A stretch of DNA of 64,000 bases, taken from contig CM082596.2 in the NCBI GenBank assembly GCA_040954595.2, positions 1,116,001 to 1,180,000 on the forward strand. Reading direction: 5' to 3'. Of this stretch, positions 1-11,914 are shown one piece after another (the first letter of the stretch is position 1; each line of letters starts with the position of its first letter). This DNA comes from Balanoglossus misakiensis. Lineage: Eukaryota > Hemichordata. The position numbers and the translations under genes are program-made. The notes beneath the pieces were generated by a model. The model saw only the letters and a program-made list of their open reading frames with translations, was not told the DNA's origin and ran no database searches.

Positions 1-338
1 CACTTTGATCCGCGGAGGCAGATCGTAAAATCCACTTGCTTCGATCATGGAGGTAGTAACCGAGTGTACGTGTGATCAAAGTGTCCATACACTAACACTA
101 TTGCCGAAACAATAACATACAATGTAGCACTGTCTTCACTCAGTGCTGTGTGACGATCGCGTGTACTTTGAGTCAATCAAATAATACATTTCGTTGAACA
201 CTACCCAAACATTGCTCATTCGCTTGTGCGATCTTAAAATTAAACTTTGTAATAGCACGAAAATGTAAAAAAATCCACTCACCTACAGCCTGATAGATCC
301 TTGATCATGTCAGTTTCGCTCCATCTTGAATTAGAAAA

Positions 339-363
339 TCACGTGACTAGGAATCCTTATTGG
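339..363 (+). promoter_or_regulatory. E-box and CCAAT-type elements upstream of WAC
   Basis: A palindromic TCACGTGA E-box (339-346) and an inverted CCAAT (ATTGG, 359-363) lie about 270-300 bp upstream of the WAC ATG. This fits a TATA-less housekeeping promoter. The transcription start itself is not visible, and binding is inference. Confidence 0.35.
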
Positions 364-634
364 ACGCGACCATTTTGTGTCAGGTGGTTGCAGGTTGCTA
401 AGGGATTCCGATCTCGTTCCGAACGGTAAAAGGACTTTTCGGCTGCACTCGGGACTAGCCGAACGAAGTCGAACGTATCCGAACTATTTCGATTTCCTGC
501 AGCGGTTCCCGTATGTGTCATGGCGTCCTCCCCACCTTGTTGAGATGCACTGTGTTGTGGAGTCGAATAGTTAAAATTTTCACGATTTGTTAGGCGCATT
601 TGCCCTGAAATCGACTCCATATATACTAGCATTA

Positions 635-3600
635 ATGGTAATGCATGCAAGCAAACATCCAAGGCTCCATGATGGGTAAAGATTGATCAATTTCTCGATG
701 AACTGTGTTGACTGACCGTGACACCATCCGCCATATTTGTTTCGGGATTCCGAAATAAAATCTGGATTTGTGGTCTGTTTCCCGGTCTTGTTTCTCCGAG
801 ATCTGCACCAGAAATCTAATCCATGTCTTTCTTGTATATTTTCAGGTATTATGACAGAAACCGCACCCATCCATACCAGGTTTGTAGGAGTGGAAGCTTG
901 GGATAGCAGCGATCAAATGACGGAATCCAGTCACAAGATCGTCCATAAATTAATCGATACATTTCGAAAGATCTGGCGAAATTCCCTGATTTTACTTACA
1001 CCAGACCACATATTAACAGTGTCTTCGATACTACATTGGCGTAGCAGTCTATCAAGAATGATAACGTCGTCCCCAAACGTCTAATTTGATTTTTGTTTTT
1101 GAAGGGTTTCAATCAGGATCCCATATCAATATTTATCCAAATTGTTTGTTTTGATTTCTGGTATAAAACTTCAAGTTGTGGACAATAACACTTTTCTGGT
1201 TCCTGTCCAGATTTGAAGGGATTCTAGGAAGGACAAAAACCTTGACATTTGAACATGCATGGCAGCAGTGTCTGGTACTTCCCAAAATACATCTCAAATG
1301 TGTTTACATGTTGTGAACACAACTGTTTTGTGACCATAAGCTTGGATTCAACAAAATGGGAGCTGGATCATTAGTATAGAACTCAAAATTCTGAAATGTA
1401 CCGTGTAATGGTCAGCTTATTCTTAGTATTTAACATCTGATTGAGATAGTTTTGAATTTTGACATTTCAAGTTTGCTTGTTCAAATATAGGTCACCAGGA
1501 AGTGGATATGGTCAAATGCAGATATTGTTCTGATAATGTTGACCATCAGAAATATGACCTTACTGAGAAGATGCCTACATGAGGTTGATTTGACGTGATA
1601 GGGTTGGTCTCACCTGTGACATTAACATGTGTTTTCCTTTTGGTTTTCCGCAGACGGTTGGGAAATACCCATCCAAGAGTCAACAGGGGAACTACAACGA
1701 AAATAAACGTAAGGATTCTCCGAGTGTTCGACAGACAGACTCTCCGAGCAGTCGACATAGCAGTAACAGTGGAAGTCCACGAATGCCTCATCAAGGAAAA
1801 GTTGCATCTAATGTGCAAAGGACTAAAGACAGACAGAGAGGTAAATACTGACAGGCTTGTTGTCAGTATACCATCACTCAATGCAAAGTGATGTGCCACA
1901 CACATATAAAATCATCTGTCAATGTGACAGATACATGTAGTAAATCTGTGTGTGGGTCAAAACACTTCTGACAAATCTGGTGGTGCCTGGTAAAGGATAA
2001 ACTTATGTAAGGGATTTACAAAGGATGGACGCATGTTTATTTCAAGGGAATGATTGTCAACAACATTTCCTTTACTGATTCCTGGTCAAAGCCGTCCTCT
2101 TTAGAGTCTTCAGCCACACTTACATGGGTGTCTTCGTGGATGTGAATCCTCCACTGTGTTGATCAGTGGTCCCTGGGCAAAACCACAACAAAAAGACAAC
2201 ATCTGGTCAAGTGTTGTGTTTTCCCACAGGAAACTGTCCAGCACAGGCAGGGGTTAAAATTTTCTGATACAAGCTACTAGCCCAGGACTAGTATAGGCCC
2301 TTCTGATTATAGGCTACCCGGATCATAGGCACCCTGGAAATCAAACCAGTTTCAACTGACTTGGTAGCGTTAGGGTTAAGTTTAGTCTTTCAAGAGCATT
2401 CAACAATGTCAGCCTAACAGTCTGTTATTGAGGTTATAGTACATTTCTCCAACAATGCTGTGTTTACTATACATCATATGTGTACATTGCACATGTAAGA
2501 GCAGTATTGTGATTGTCCTGGCAACAAGTAACATTTTGATATCCAAAGTCCAAGTTGAAGTGTCATGTGCAGATAACATTGGAATTCTAGTTGTTCTTTC
2601 ACAACCAAATGTCAATGATCAAGATTTCTTGGAATCTGAAGTCAGTTTGACAATGTGAATTCCATGTGTAAGTGATGAAACAATTATGTTCTTGTGTTTT
2701 ATACAGGTTCAAGTGTTTCACCATCCGAAAACACAGTTAATCATCAGTCTGGTACAAATTCAAATAGCAGTGATCGTCGTAGTAACAATGATAGAAATCT
2801 TACAGAGGTAAGATGTTTATTTTTGTCAAACCTGGTACATCCCCTTCCTTGTACTGAATACAACGTTATCTTTGTCTCCTTTTGATGAGATGCACAACAA
2901 CCATGATTTCAGATTGTAATTGTTGTCTTTATTTTCTTGACAGACTTTGGAGAAGCTTAATAAGGTTTGTACAGAATGGTCTGAACACATCAGCTCGTCG
3001 GGGAAAAAATATTTTTATAACCTTCGAACAGAGGTTTCACAGTGGGAAAAACCAAAGGAGTGGGGACAAAGGTAAGACCATGATCGTTGTAAGACTGTAT
3101 ACATTCATAGGTTCCTTACTTTAGCTTAGAGTATCTGTTTGATGGGCTGTGGAGCTATTCACTCACAATATTGACTTTGCTTTCTACAGGGAATTATTAC
3201 TCAAAGAATTACAAAAACTCAAGGAAAGAAGAGAATCTGGTAGTAACAGATCAAAAGAAAAACATGTCAGCAGAGAATCTTCACATACCAGCAGTAGTAG
3301 CACTAGTACAAAAGGTAAGAATGTTTTCTTTTATTGACTTTCATTATTTTCAGTGTCTTGTTATTCAAAGACTTAGACGTACCATTAGGACTGTATATGG
3401 GCATAGGGAAATTGTATTCCTTTATCAGAGGGGAGTGTTTATATGAGCGTGTTGTCTGATGTGACTGCAATCTGTTGTTGTTTACAGGAGAGCAGAAGCA
3501 TTCCAATGATCCGAGTAGATCTAATGTACAACAGTCTGGCAGTAGACAACACGAAAGACAACACAGCAGTAGCAGTAGTAGCACTAGTCAGTTCCAACAT

Positions 3601-6157
3601 AAACCAACAACGTCAGCATTACAAAGAGGTGTGGCCGATTCACCGCAGCAGAAAAATTCCATGGGGAGATATGACATGGTGCGATCGAGTGGCACCCCTT
3701 CAATGGACACAACTAAGACGTTAAACAGGCATAATATGGGTAAGTATAGAACAATCCTTGTCACTTTGTCATGATGTGTGCCTCAAATGGATTCTTCAAG
3801 ATTAATCATGGATGATATGATAATGCAATGATATGTGAAATTGTTCATCTGTCAGGATCACACATGAAAACATCTCTGGCATAAATTGGACAACTTATGG
3901 TCAAATTTCAATCTTTTTTTCCACTGTTAGAATCACCTCTTGTACAAGAGATGTCATCACCAACTACCCCACAGTCTACAAGCTCAAGACATTCACAACA
4001 TCCACTAAGATCACCTCTTCTACAGAAACATTCATCAAAGTCTCCAATTGTTGTAAATACGAGTAATCAACAGGGTCCAAGAAGCGAGGAATATTCATAC
4101 AATAGTAAGAAATAAATTCATGTGTTACTCTTTGGTTATCAATATGTTACCGTGGAAGTCACTGAGCTCAACCACACTCTCAACCAACAGACAAAAAGAC
4201 TCGGCCCAGTGTTTCAAACCTGGTTGTGTGTGTGTCACTGTATGTGATGATTATTAACATTCATGTGAATGTTGGCCAATCCTGAAAAATCTGATTCAAT
4301 TTCTGATATTGTTCTACTTCCAGACCAATCACTGCAGCAGAGATTGAACCAAGTTGAAAAGAATATTACAAGTGGTGAGTAATCAATTCTTTAAGGCCTA
4401 ACTTTAATGCCCAGGGTTACTATTCTGATATTTAGTAAAATGTCAGCTGTACATTCAAGTGTGGTGCATGGTTAAAGAAAAGTCTTGATTAGCAGTTCAA
4501 AATCTTACTTCTTTTTCTTGTTGTTAATTACAGTGTTAGCTGCCAGCCAAGCATCGCCCATGTCTCTAGCGTCAGCTACGTCTGACTTATCGTCACCACA
4601 GTTCTCACCCCAGTCGACCTCGCATGTGACGACACCTACAGTGAATTCTGCAAAAGCGAAACAAACAGTGGAGGAAGGAAGTCCCTCATCCCCTGCCCTC
4701 AGTCATAAATCATCATGGTGAGTCTTTTAAACCTTTCACCCCCAGTTCCCTCTTTAGTGTTATAGCCAGATCTGCTAATTATTGATTTGATTTTTTCTCC
4801 GTTTCATTCACAGTCAAGGCAGCCCTACACATAGTGTAAGCAGTTCCACGTCAGGTATACGTCACAGTAACCAGACCACCACACCATGTGTACCCCCAGC
4901 AGTTACACTTACACCCACTCTAATACAACACTATAATGAATCTTTGACTACACACGTCACTGGATGGCCATCTGAACATTTTGAGAGACAGGTTAGTGCA
5001 TCATTCACTTGTCTTCTGCTTTGCAAAAACTTGGAAAGAGATCAAAGTCACATTGAGCAATTTTTATCAAGCACCTGTTGAAGTGTCCATACTGGATGTA
5101 TTGAGGATTGCATTTGAATGACTTAGTTGCTTGGTGTTTGTTTGTAAATAAATAAACTAAGTTTGTCTTGTGGTTGTATCTTTGCAGGCACAGAGGTATG
5201 GGGATGAGGCACATCAATTAGGAAGTCACTGTGGTGCACAGATATCAGTAGATTTAAAATTTGCTAGGTCATTAGTCCGGGTTTCAGAAATACAGACAAC
5301 TTTGCAGGAACAAAGGTGAGTACATTATTCCATTGAGAGACACCTCATTCGAATTTGTATGATTCCCCCCGCCAACAAATCTGCATTCTAAGGTGTCTGT
5401 CTACTATTCAATTGAGAGACACCTCATTCAAATTTGTATGATTCTCCCCGCCAACAAATCTGCATTCTAAGGTGTCTGCCTGTAAAAGGCCACGTATGTC
5501 AAGGTCACTGTCATGTTTCCTGAAAGTATCCTGTGGGGGCGCTATTCTCCATAAGATGATAGAAGCAAGAGCTCTTGGATGCGTCGATATCTTTAACTCA
5601 TGCCCAGTACTACCGTTATCATTTTAGCGTCCCGAAACACTGATAAGAACTCCAATATAATTAGCCAGAGTAAACTGAGATTTTTATGCTGAAGTCGGCA
5701 TATGATTACATTTGCAATGATCATTATAACTGATTACATAGCTCTGTATCAACATGTACCACAGGGGGCATCCTGCTTCAAAACTGACACTGTGTAAAAT
5801 CTCTTTACAAATGTGTACACCTGTGTTTTAGACATGTTCCAAGCAGGACACCCCCCAGAGTGTGTTGATACAGAACTGCTCTAATCAGTTCTAATGATCA
5901 AAACGAACGTAACCAGATGCCGACTTCAGCATAGCAATCTCAGTGTACTCTGGCTAATTATATTGGAGTTCTTATCAGTGTTTTGGGACGCTTAAATGAT
6001 AACGGTATTATTTGTATCAGTCACAACATGTTTATCCAAGTGATGTTTGTTTAGTAACATGATTTCCATTTCTCTTCTCCTTTTCAGGGTTCTATTCCTC
6101 CAGCAGCAAATTCGAGAACTAGATAAGCTTAAGAATGAAAGCAATGCAAGTACGTAG
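635..6157 (+). CDS. WAC: WW domain-containing adaptor with coiled coil (WAC orthologue)
   Basis: Thirteen coding exons: 635-675, 846-879, 1654-1840, 2707-2807, 2944-3071, 3190-3314, 3488-3739, 3931-4104, 4324-4374, 4534-4717, 4814-4991, 5188-5315, 6088-6157. All have GT-AG junctions and phases agree; total 1,653 nt, 550 aa. The protein opens [14 protein letters not shown], close to the start of vertebrate WAC, which supports the ATG at 635. The WW domain is in exon 5 ([19 protein letters not shown], then the second Trp in SQWEKPKEW). A long Ser/Gln/Pro-rich middle follows. The C-terminal coiled coil (exons 11-13: [35 protein letters not shown]) is strongly WAC-like. Known role of the family: recruits RNF20/40 to RNA polymerase II for H2B ubiquitination, and regulates mTORC1 and autophagy. 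The protein is shorter than human WAC (about 647 aa) because the middle is reduced. Confidence 0.96.
4729..4755 (+). repeat. Copy of the CCTTTCACCCCCAGTTCCC interspersed repeat
   Basis: Begins just after the donor of WAC exon 10. The same motif recurs at 26611-26639 (reverse) and 54703-54728 (reverse). A related form, CCCTTTCACCACCATGGTTT, is at 8209-8235, and its reverse form at 23441-23470. Confidence 0.75.
5332..5480. repeat. Tandem duplication of a 79-bp unit in WAC intron 12
   Basis: Two nearly identical copies start at 5332 and 5411. Each begins ATTGAGAGACACCTCATTC and ends in CATTCTAAGGTGTCTG, so each copy is bounded by short inverted ends (AGACACCT/AGGTGTCT). It may be a small duplicated foldback element. 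Confidence 0.8.
5611..6007. mobile_element. Foldback MITE-like element with long inverted arms and TA flanks
   Basis: The left arm begins TACCGTTATCATTTTAGCGT and the right arm ends with its near-exact reverse complement (ending GATAACGGTA). Arm similarity extends inward at least 90 bp with few mismatches, then more weakly towards the centre. There is no transposase ORF. Termini CCGTTATC flanked by TA on both sides suggest a TA target duplication, as in Tc1/mariner-type MITEs. The element sits in WAC intron 12. Confidence 0.8.
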
Positions 6158-8892
6158 CAGATCTTCAAGCATAGCATTACTATTGTATTAATTTATATGT
6201 CACTAAGTACAGCAATGAAGAGTGAGAGCAGAAGATGTATTATAGCAGCAAAGCGGACATTGTAGCTGGCAAAAAATAGGATCTCTGTTTTGTTTTTTGA
6301 TGCCGACTTTCAGAGCCCCTTTTAAGAAGGTGTATCTTTTTTTTTAAATCCCTGGAGTAGTAAAGCTATGTGCATACAATGAAGCTATTGTAGTGATGAT
6401 TTCTTGATGGTGGTCCCCAGCCAGGATTTTATCGTGTACATTGGAGTACCGCAGTCGCAGAAACCCATTCTCGTCAAAAGAATTGTGACAGTATACAAGC
6501 CACAGTGTGCTTTGCTTTGTTTCTCGACATGTAAATTTCTTAAATTTCAATTTTTTTTTTTTAAATATCAGATTGGATTTTCCTTAGCAAGCAAGATAAA
6601 AATGACCACAAGCTGTACTCTGGACCATGTTCATTGTGCAGTTGTTTATGAGTAGTCAAATGTTTTTCTTCAGTAGATATAATTTTTACCTCTTTTAGGG
6701 GGGTTATCCACTTGGTAGCAAAGGACATTAAATGTGTATAAAAAAAGAAAAGTGAAATTATGATTGTCCTCTTTTCTCATGATGTGTATGCCCTGAAAGT
6801 AAAGTATAAAGCTGCCACCCTGTGAAACAAACAATTTTTTTCTGTAGAGGGATTGCAGATTTTTTTCTTGGGGGGGGGGGGGGGGGGGTTCAGCTGATAT
6901 GGAATGAAAACTTCTCTCAATGCTCAAATCTTTTCCCACATTCCCTCACACTGATCTGTTTTTTCAAAGTACATATCTCAGAAATGTTCTTTGTTTAAGG
7001 TGCTATTGAAAGTTTACAGCAGGTCCTTGAGTTAGTTTTGTCTATATTCTGGGATCTTACCGGTAATTCTCCCCACATTTCAAATTTTAGGCTATTCCTA
7101 TTTATCATATCCATTTGTGATAAATGCTCTCGAGATCCTTCAAACCAGTTGAGGGAGGGGAATACCAGTCTGTCCACCCCTTGCTTGCTTTTTGAATTGG
7201 TATCACCTTATTGTCTGCCAGGGTTTAGCCACTTTCAATGCGAGAAAGTGGAGTGAATGAAATCGGATGGGAAAAAATGTATTTTTCTTCATGTATTTGA
7301 ATAGTATATTGCAACATGTGTGGCATACTGTCAATTTAAAAAAAAAATATTTTATAGTCATGAATTCATCACTGAATTGTGATATTTCCCCCAGACATTT
7401 AAACAGAGACGCACTGATGGGCATATTTATTGAAATGCACCCTGCTGACACCTAGTTGTCTGAAGGTACAAATTTGCTGTTATAAACCATATCCAATATG
7501 GGACTTCAGGATATGAAAAAAAAATTGTATAGGAGGTGGTGCATGTAGAAAGAAGGGGTTAGCAGTTTTTAACAACTTGGTTGGTGTTATTAAGTTTTAC
7601 TTTTTTGGGGGAAATTGCTAAAAGAAAGTTTCTTAATTTCGAAGTTGGTGTTCCAGGCCACGTTCATGAATTTATTGCTTTGTTTCCCAAACACAATCAG
7701 ATAACGTTACGTGTAGATTTTACAAGTTGTACTTACACAGTTCTCACTGCCACGCTGTGGTTCTTTTGACCTTCCTTTTCCTCGGTTGACGTTGGCTGTG
7801 TTGTGTATTTTACAGAGACGATGATGAAACACACAAGATGGGGGGAAAAACTCCACTGTACAGTAGAAGTGTCCGAAGTAAACTCTGTCATTTTGCTAGT
7901 TGCCCAGGTTTATTTTCTTGTACAGTATCATATAATTGTTTTCTTTTTTTTGAAATAGAAAAATGGTGGAGTTTACGGATACACTTAGTAGTTGTAGTCC
8001 ATCTTTTGGACTCGTGTGTTTGTTTTGTGTAAGTTTCATACCATCTTTAATTCCTATGTACTGTGTTTATAGCTTCAGTGATGTGATTTTGTACAAGAAC
8101 TTCAAGCACAGACACTTGATCTGGGGAGAGTCATGCCACACCTCTCAGTCTGAAATGATTTCATTGTTTTGTCAGCGTAACAACTACATTTTATTGTGCT
8201 ACATGTTTAACCCTTTCACCACCATGGTTTGGTCAAAATCCATATTGAATTAATACCTCGTACTTGCCTAATATTCCATGCCACGCCTTTGCTGAAGCAT
8301 TTGGTTGGGTATTCGAAATATGCTCATAGGATAGTTGTTAGTGGCAGTATATTGCTCATTTTCTACTTTGTTTTTCCTACCTCAAATGATGAATAATGAG
8401 ACCAACATTTTCCTATGTTGCTGTGTGATATTGAACTGCATTTTGTGAACAGGTGAAGTGAGGGCAAGGCAGTTGCATTCAAGTTCAAATGTGAATCGAC
8501 ATCATATTTGATCACAGGATTCCATCTGACCATAAGTCAGCAAAACAGCCATAGAGATATGGACTTGTTGAGGGAAAAATTGTATTGGACCACAGCAGAA
8601 TATATTTCTATTTGAAAGTTGAAATATCATGAACTGTGCAGCCTCCAGCCCTCTCACAGATTCTAAGGTGTGGCGATCTACCCATGATCATTGCTACTGG
8701 CAAACTCAACTTAGACTGATGTCTATCCATGAAACACAGTTTGCTTGAAATTCTTGTGCGTGCATATCTGTTAAAATCGTTTTTAATACGTTGTTGAATT
8801 CTATCAGTTCACATTGGGAGACCATTTTTTCCTGGCTTTAGTTCCTCTTACGAACACTGTAAGCTATAGTTATAACTATAAAATACAATAAA
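6158..8892 (+). other. WAC: WAC 3'UTR with poly(A) signal
   Basis: No convincing exon follows the WAC stop codon. The AT-rich stretch contains short unconserved ORFs, a G19 tract (6870-6888) and T-rich runs. A canonical AATAAA at 8887-8892 is followed by T/G-rich sequence, so a 2.7-kb 3'UTR ending near 8.91 kb is the simplest reading. An earlier cleavage site is possible. Confidence 0.6.
6870..6888 (+). repeat. G19 homopolymer
   Basis: An uninterrupted run of 19 G lies in the WAC 3'UTR. It can form a G-quadruplex and is prone to length error in sequencing. Confidence 0.9.
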
Positions 8893-11800
8893 GTGTAATA
8901 TTGACTTGGTATAAACAGTTGTGTGTATTTTGTTGCTGTTTATTACTAAATGAAAAAGACTGATGAAAGGTCTCATTTAGCTTGTAAGCATGTGTGTGCT
9001 CATTCCAGAAAAAATGGTGAAACTTTCCGATAGACTTCAAGATCTCTGCTTCATTTAAGCATACATCTCCCTCTTTTGAGAGTTTGAAAAGAAAGTTTGT
9101 TCAACCATGTCTCTCCACTTCATTGGCCACTGATGTCACTCTAGTATTCTGACACCACTGATCTCAAACGCACCATTGCCAAAACACCTGAAGTAGCTAT
9201 TAATAAAGACCTGGCCAATCTCATGAACCACTCACTAGACCCACAAGCTGACAAAGTGTTCTTTAACACCTGGAATTAAAAACACTTTGCATGATAAATG
9301 ATGGGGGAAACTTACTAACACTAATTACTCTGAAGTGACCAGATGATACCTTAATAATATGCAAATCATTAATGATCAGTATTGATTTCTAGCTAAGGTC
9401 AAACACTGGAACAAAGAGCATATCCTTGTCTGGAACCCAAGGAATATCTCCAGATCATTTTGGATGTGTTACAGATCCAGTGGTTCCTTTTACAAAATGA
9501 CTGCACGATTTGGACCATAAACACTACGCCTTGGAAGTTTCAGGATTACAATTGCTCCTGAGTCTTGGTCAATATCTATCACATACTGAGAAAAAATAAG
9601 AGTCAAGTAATAATTGGAACATAGGCTTGAACTCCAATCACTGAAGCATTGGCTTTGTTGATGGGTTCCTGCAGCATTCAGACATGCTAGGTTGTTGTCA
9701 AGGTAAGTCACCCATTGTTATTTCATGAATACTAGTACCTAAAATTGGGAATGGTGCTGGGAAACAGCGGCATGTATATGGAAATTTAGTACAACATTGG
9801 CAAAACTCATCCTGAATGTTCCTGGTCAAAATCTTATCACAGACAAGGAGAAAAAAACAGACTTGCAATTTTGTAAATGTGTGAAATGATGCCCCTGAGG
9901 CTGATAGTCGCATCTACACAAAAAACTAATGGAATTTTAAATGTATGATACATATCTCTTCAAACTCTACAGTGATTTGTCGACCCTTTTACCCACAATG
10001 CAACAACAACAATAATATTATGATTTGACCCCCCAGCATGGACTAAAACCTATTGGAGGAAGCAAGAATGAAGATGCGACGCGGAAGTGTTGTCATGGAA
10101 GTTCGTGTTATTGCCATGGATGGAAGTGTGTGTTTTTGTGAAAGTAGGAGTTTTGCTAACGGAAGTGTGGAGTGTGTTACGAAAATTTGGACGAAAACAG
10201 GAGAAAAATTGGACCACGGGAAGCCTGGATACTGGGGGTGAGTTACCGTTTTCAACGGCGTTTATGAATATATAATTAGTAATTTTATAGCATGTTTTGT
10301 ATGAAATATGACGGACTTTGCTCAATGCCGTCACATTTCACACAATACCCAATAGCTTGGGGTCTGTCGTATCAATTCTGTAGTATCGTTTGTTTGGGAA
10401 ACAGCGTATATCTTCTTGCGAGTTGCGTGAAGCCAGTCACAGCTGCGTACGAAACAGGTTGAGAAGCAGCGGGCGCGGGTAGGTTTTTGCCCCCTCCAGA
10501 GTCCGAAAACAATCTTCCAGAAATGTAATTTGTTCAAAAAACTTTTCGGGCTTGAGTAATGTCAAAGCCGGGACGTTCTATTGTTCGGTTTGCAACAAAA
10601 TGCCGTCGGAAACACGCCCACAAAACTTTTGGCAAATGGCAGCCGGCTAGGCATGCCCCCTGCAGCTGGAGTGACGTCATCATGTGTCTCCGTCATGTTC
10701 GTTTCAATACATGCGCAGATGATGGCGAGGAATAGCTGTGCCTCACGCATCTTTTCCACTCATAGGAAATGCCTTTTGTTTATTACTTTTAAGCGACGAG
10801 GCTCGATTCAATTATGGATTTTTTTGTCGGTGCGTTTATGACGACAGGCCTACGATCCATAGGCCCTGCTTGTCTCCTGAACGTCGAGGGCGCACATATG
10901 TCGAGTCCACTTTTTTTGCAACTAAAATAAGCAACATGTTGCAGGTCAATGATTATAATTTCTAATGAAATGGACAGACACTCAGAGTCTGCATGTCTAC
11001 ATTTGTAAAGGGTTAGCGGTTTTAATAAAAGACACAACACTGATAGATTTTTGTCGCAAAGCTCAGTATATATTGTCTGTATATATATTTTCCATACAAA
11101 GTCTGAAAAAAGTGCCAAGCACATAAGCGCTTGGCACATATCCAAATTATATATCACGTTTTCATTAAAATGTATAAATCTTATAGTAAACAAGATCAGT
11201 CCAGACTGAATTTAAAACAAGTAAATTTAAAACAGGTAAAAACTTAAACAGCAGTAATTCAAAGGTAGTAGTTATCCAATATGTACTGAATAGTGTTAGT
11301 TTCATAGGTGAAATGAACTTCCATCTCAAAATCTACTTTTCTCCATTAATCTAAAACTTAAAATACAGTACTTCACTATTCTTTAATATCAATCATGTAA
11401 TTAAGCTAAACAAAATTGTATGGAATGTCATATGGAATGATTTGGGTTCATTAAAATGTTTACTGCGATCAATTTCAAATCAAGAGACACATTGCGCAGT
11501 TTGATAAAATAATAAAGCATGTCGCTAATGTATGCATGCAATGACTCTTAAGTTTTCATGATATGTTTTCATTCTAAACTTTACATTTGGTCCGAATATC
11601 CTACTTTCTAAAAAAACAGAGAAATTTATGTCGCTATTTATGTAACAGTACTGAATCAAAAATTGGAATGTGCCAAACAAAGAATATATTTTAAACAAAC
11701 ATCGGAGATGCAAATACAAGTTTTATATTTGATAAGTAGAATACTTTTGGGGAATCAAACAGAGCTGTTGTCACTGTAATACAAACGGGGAACAAATATA

Positions 11801-11914
11801 TGCACTTTGCAAAAAACAAGTAAACTTCAATTTCTATACAACACTATAACACTTCTGGTTTCATGGTCAGATTTATCATGTTAGTTGTCATGGAGACTCC
11901 ACTGGTTGATTCTC
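8893..11914. other. Convergent intergenic region between WAC and the HELZ2-like gene
   Basis: I see no conserved protein gene here. 9.0-9.9 kb is plain AT-rich sequence. 10.0-10.9 kb is richer in CpG and looks promoter-like (see separate entry). 11.0-11.9 kb is AT-rich and probably the 3'UTR of the HELZ2-like gene, with minus-strand ATTAAA candidates near 11385 and 11020. Confidence 0.5.
10053..10679 (+). promoter_or_regulatory. Promoter-like CpG segment with GGAAGT and CRE motifs
   Basis: Between 10080 and 10175 there are four GGAAGT (ETS core) motifs, two of them as CGGAAGTG. A splice-donor-like GGGGTGAGTTACC follows at about 10236. A consensus CRE, TGACGTCA, sits at 10672-10679. The six-frame openness of 10053-10241 comes from composition; I recognise no protein. 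It may be the promoter or first exon of an unannotated transcript. Confidence 0.3.

Noticed and set aside
377-574. 65-codon ORF near the WAC promoter considered as first exon
   Set aside because: The true first coding exon is 635-675 ([14 protein letters not shown]), which matches WAC and splices in phase to 846-879.
9150-9280. Possible retroelement coding fragment (frame with KTPEVAINKDLANLMN)
   Set aside because: Too short, no neighbouring reverse transcriptase or gag, and no confident family recognition.
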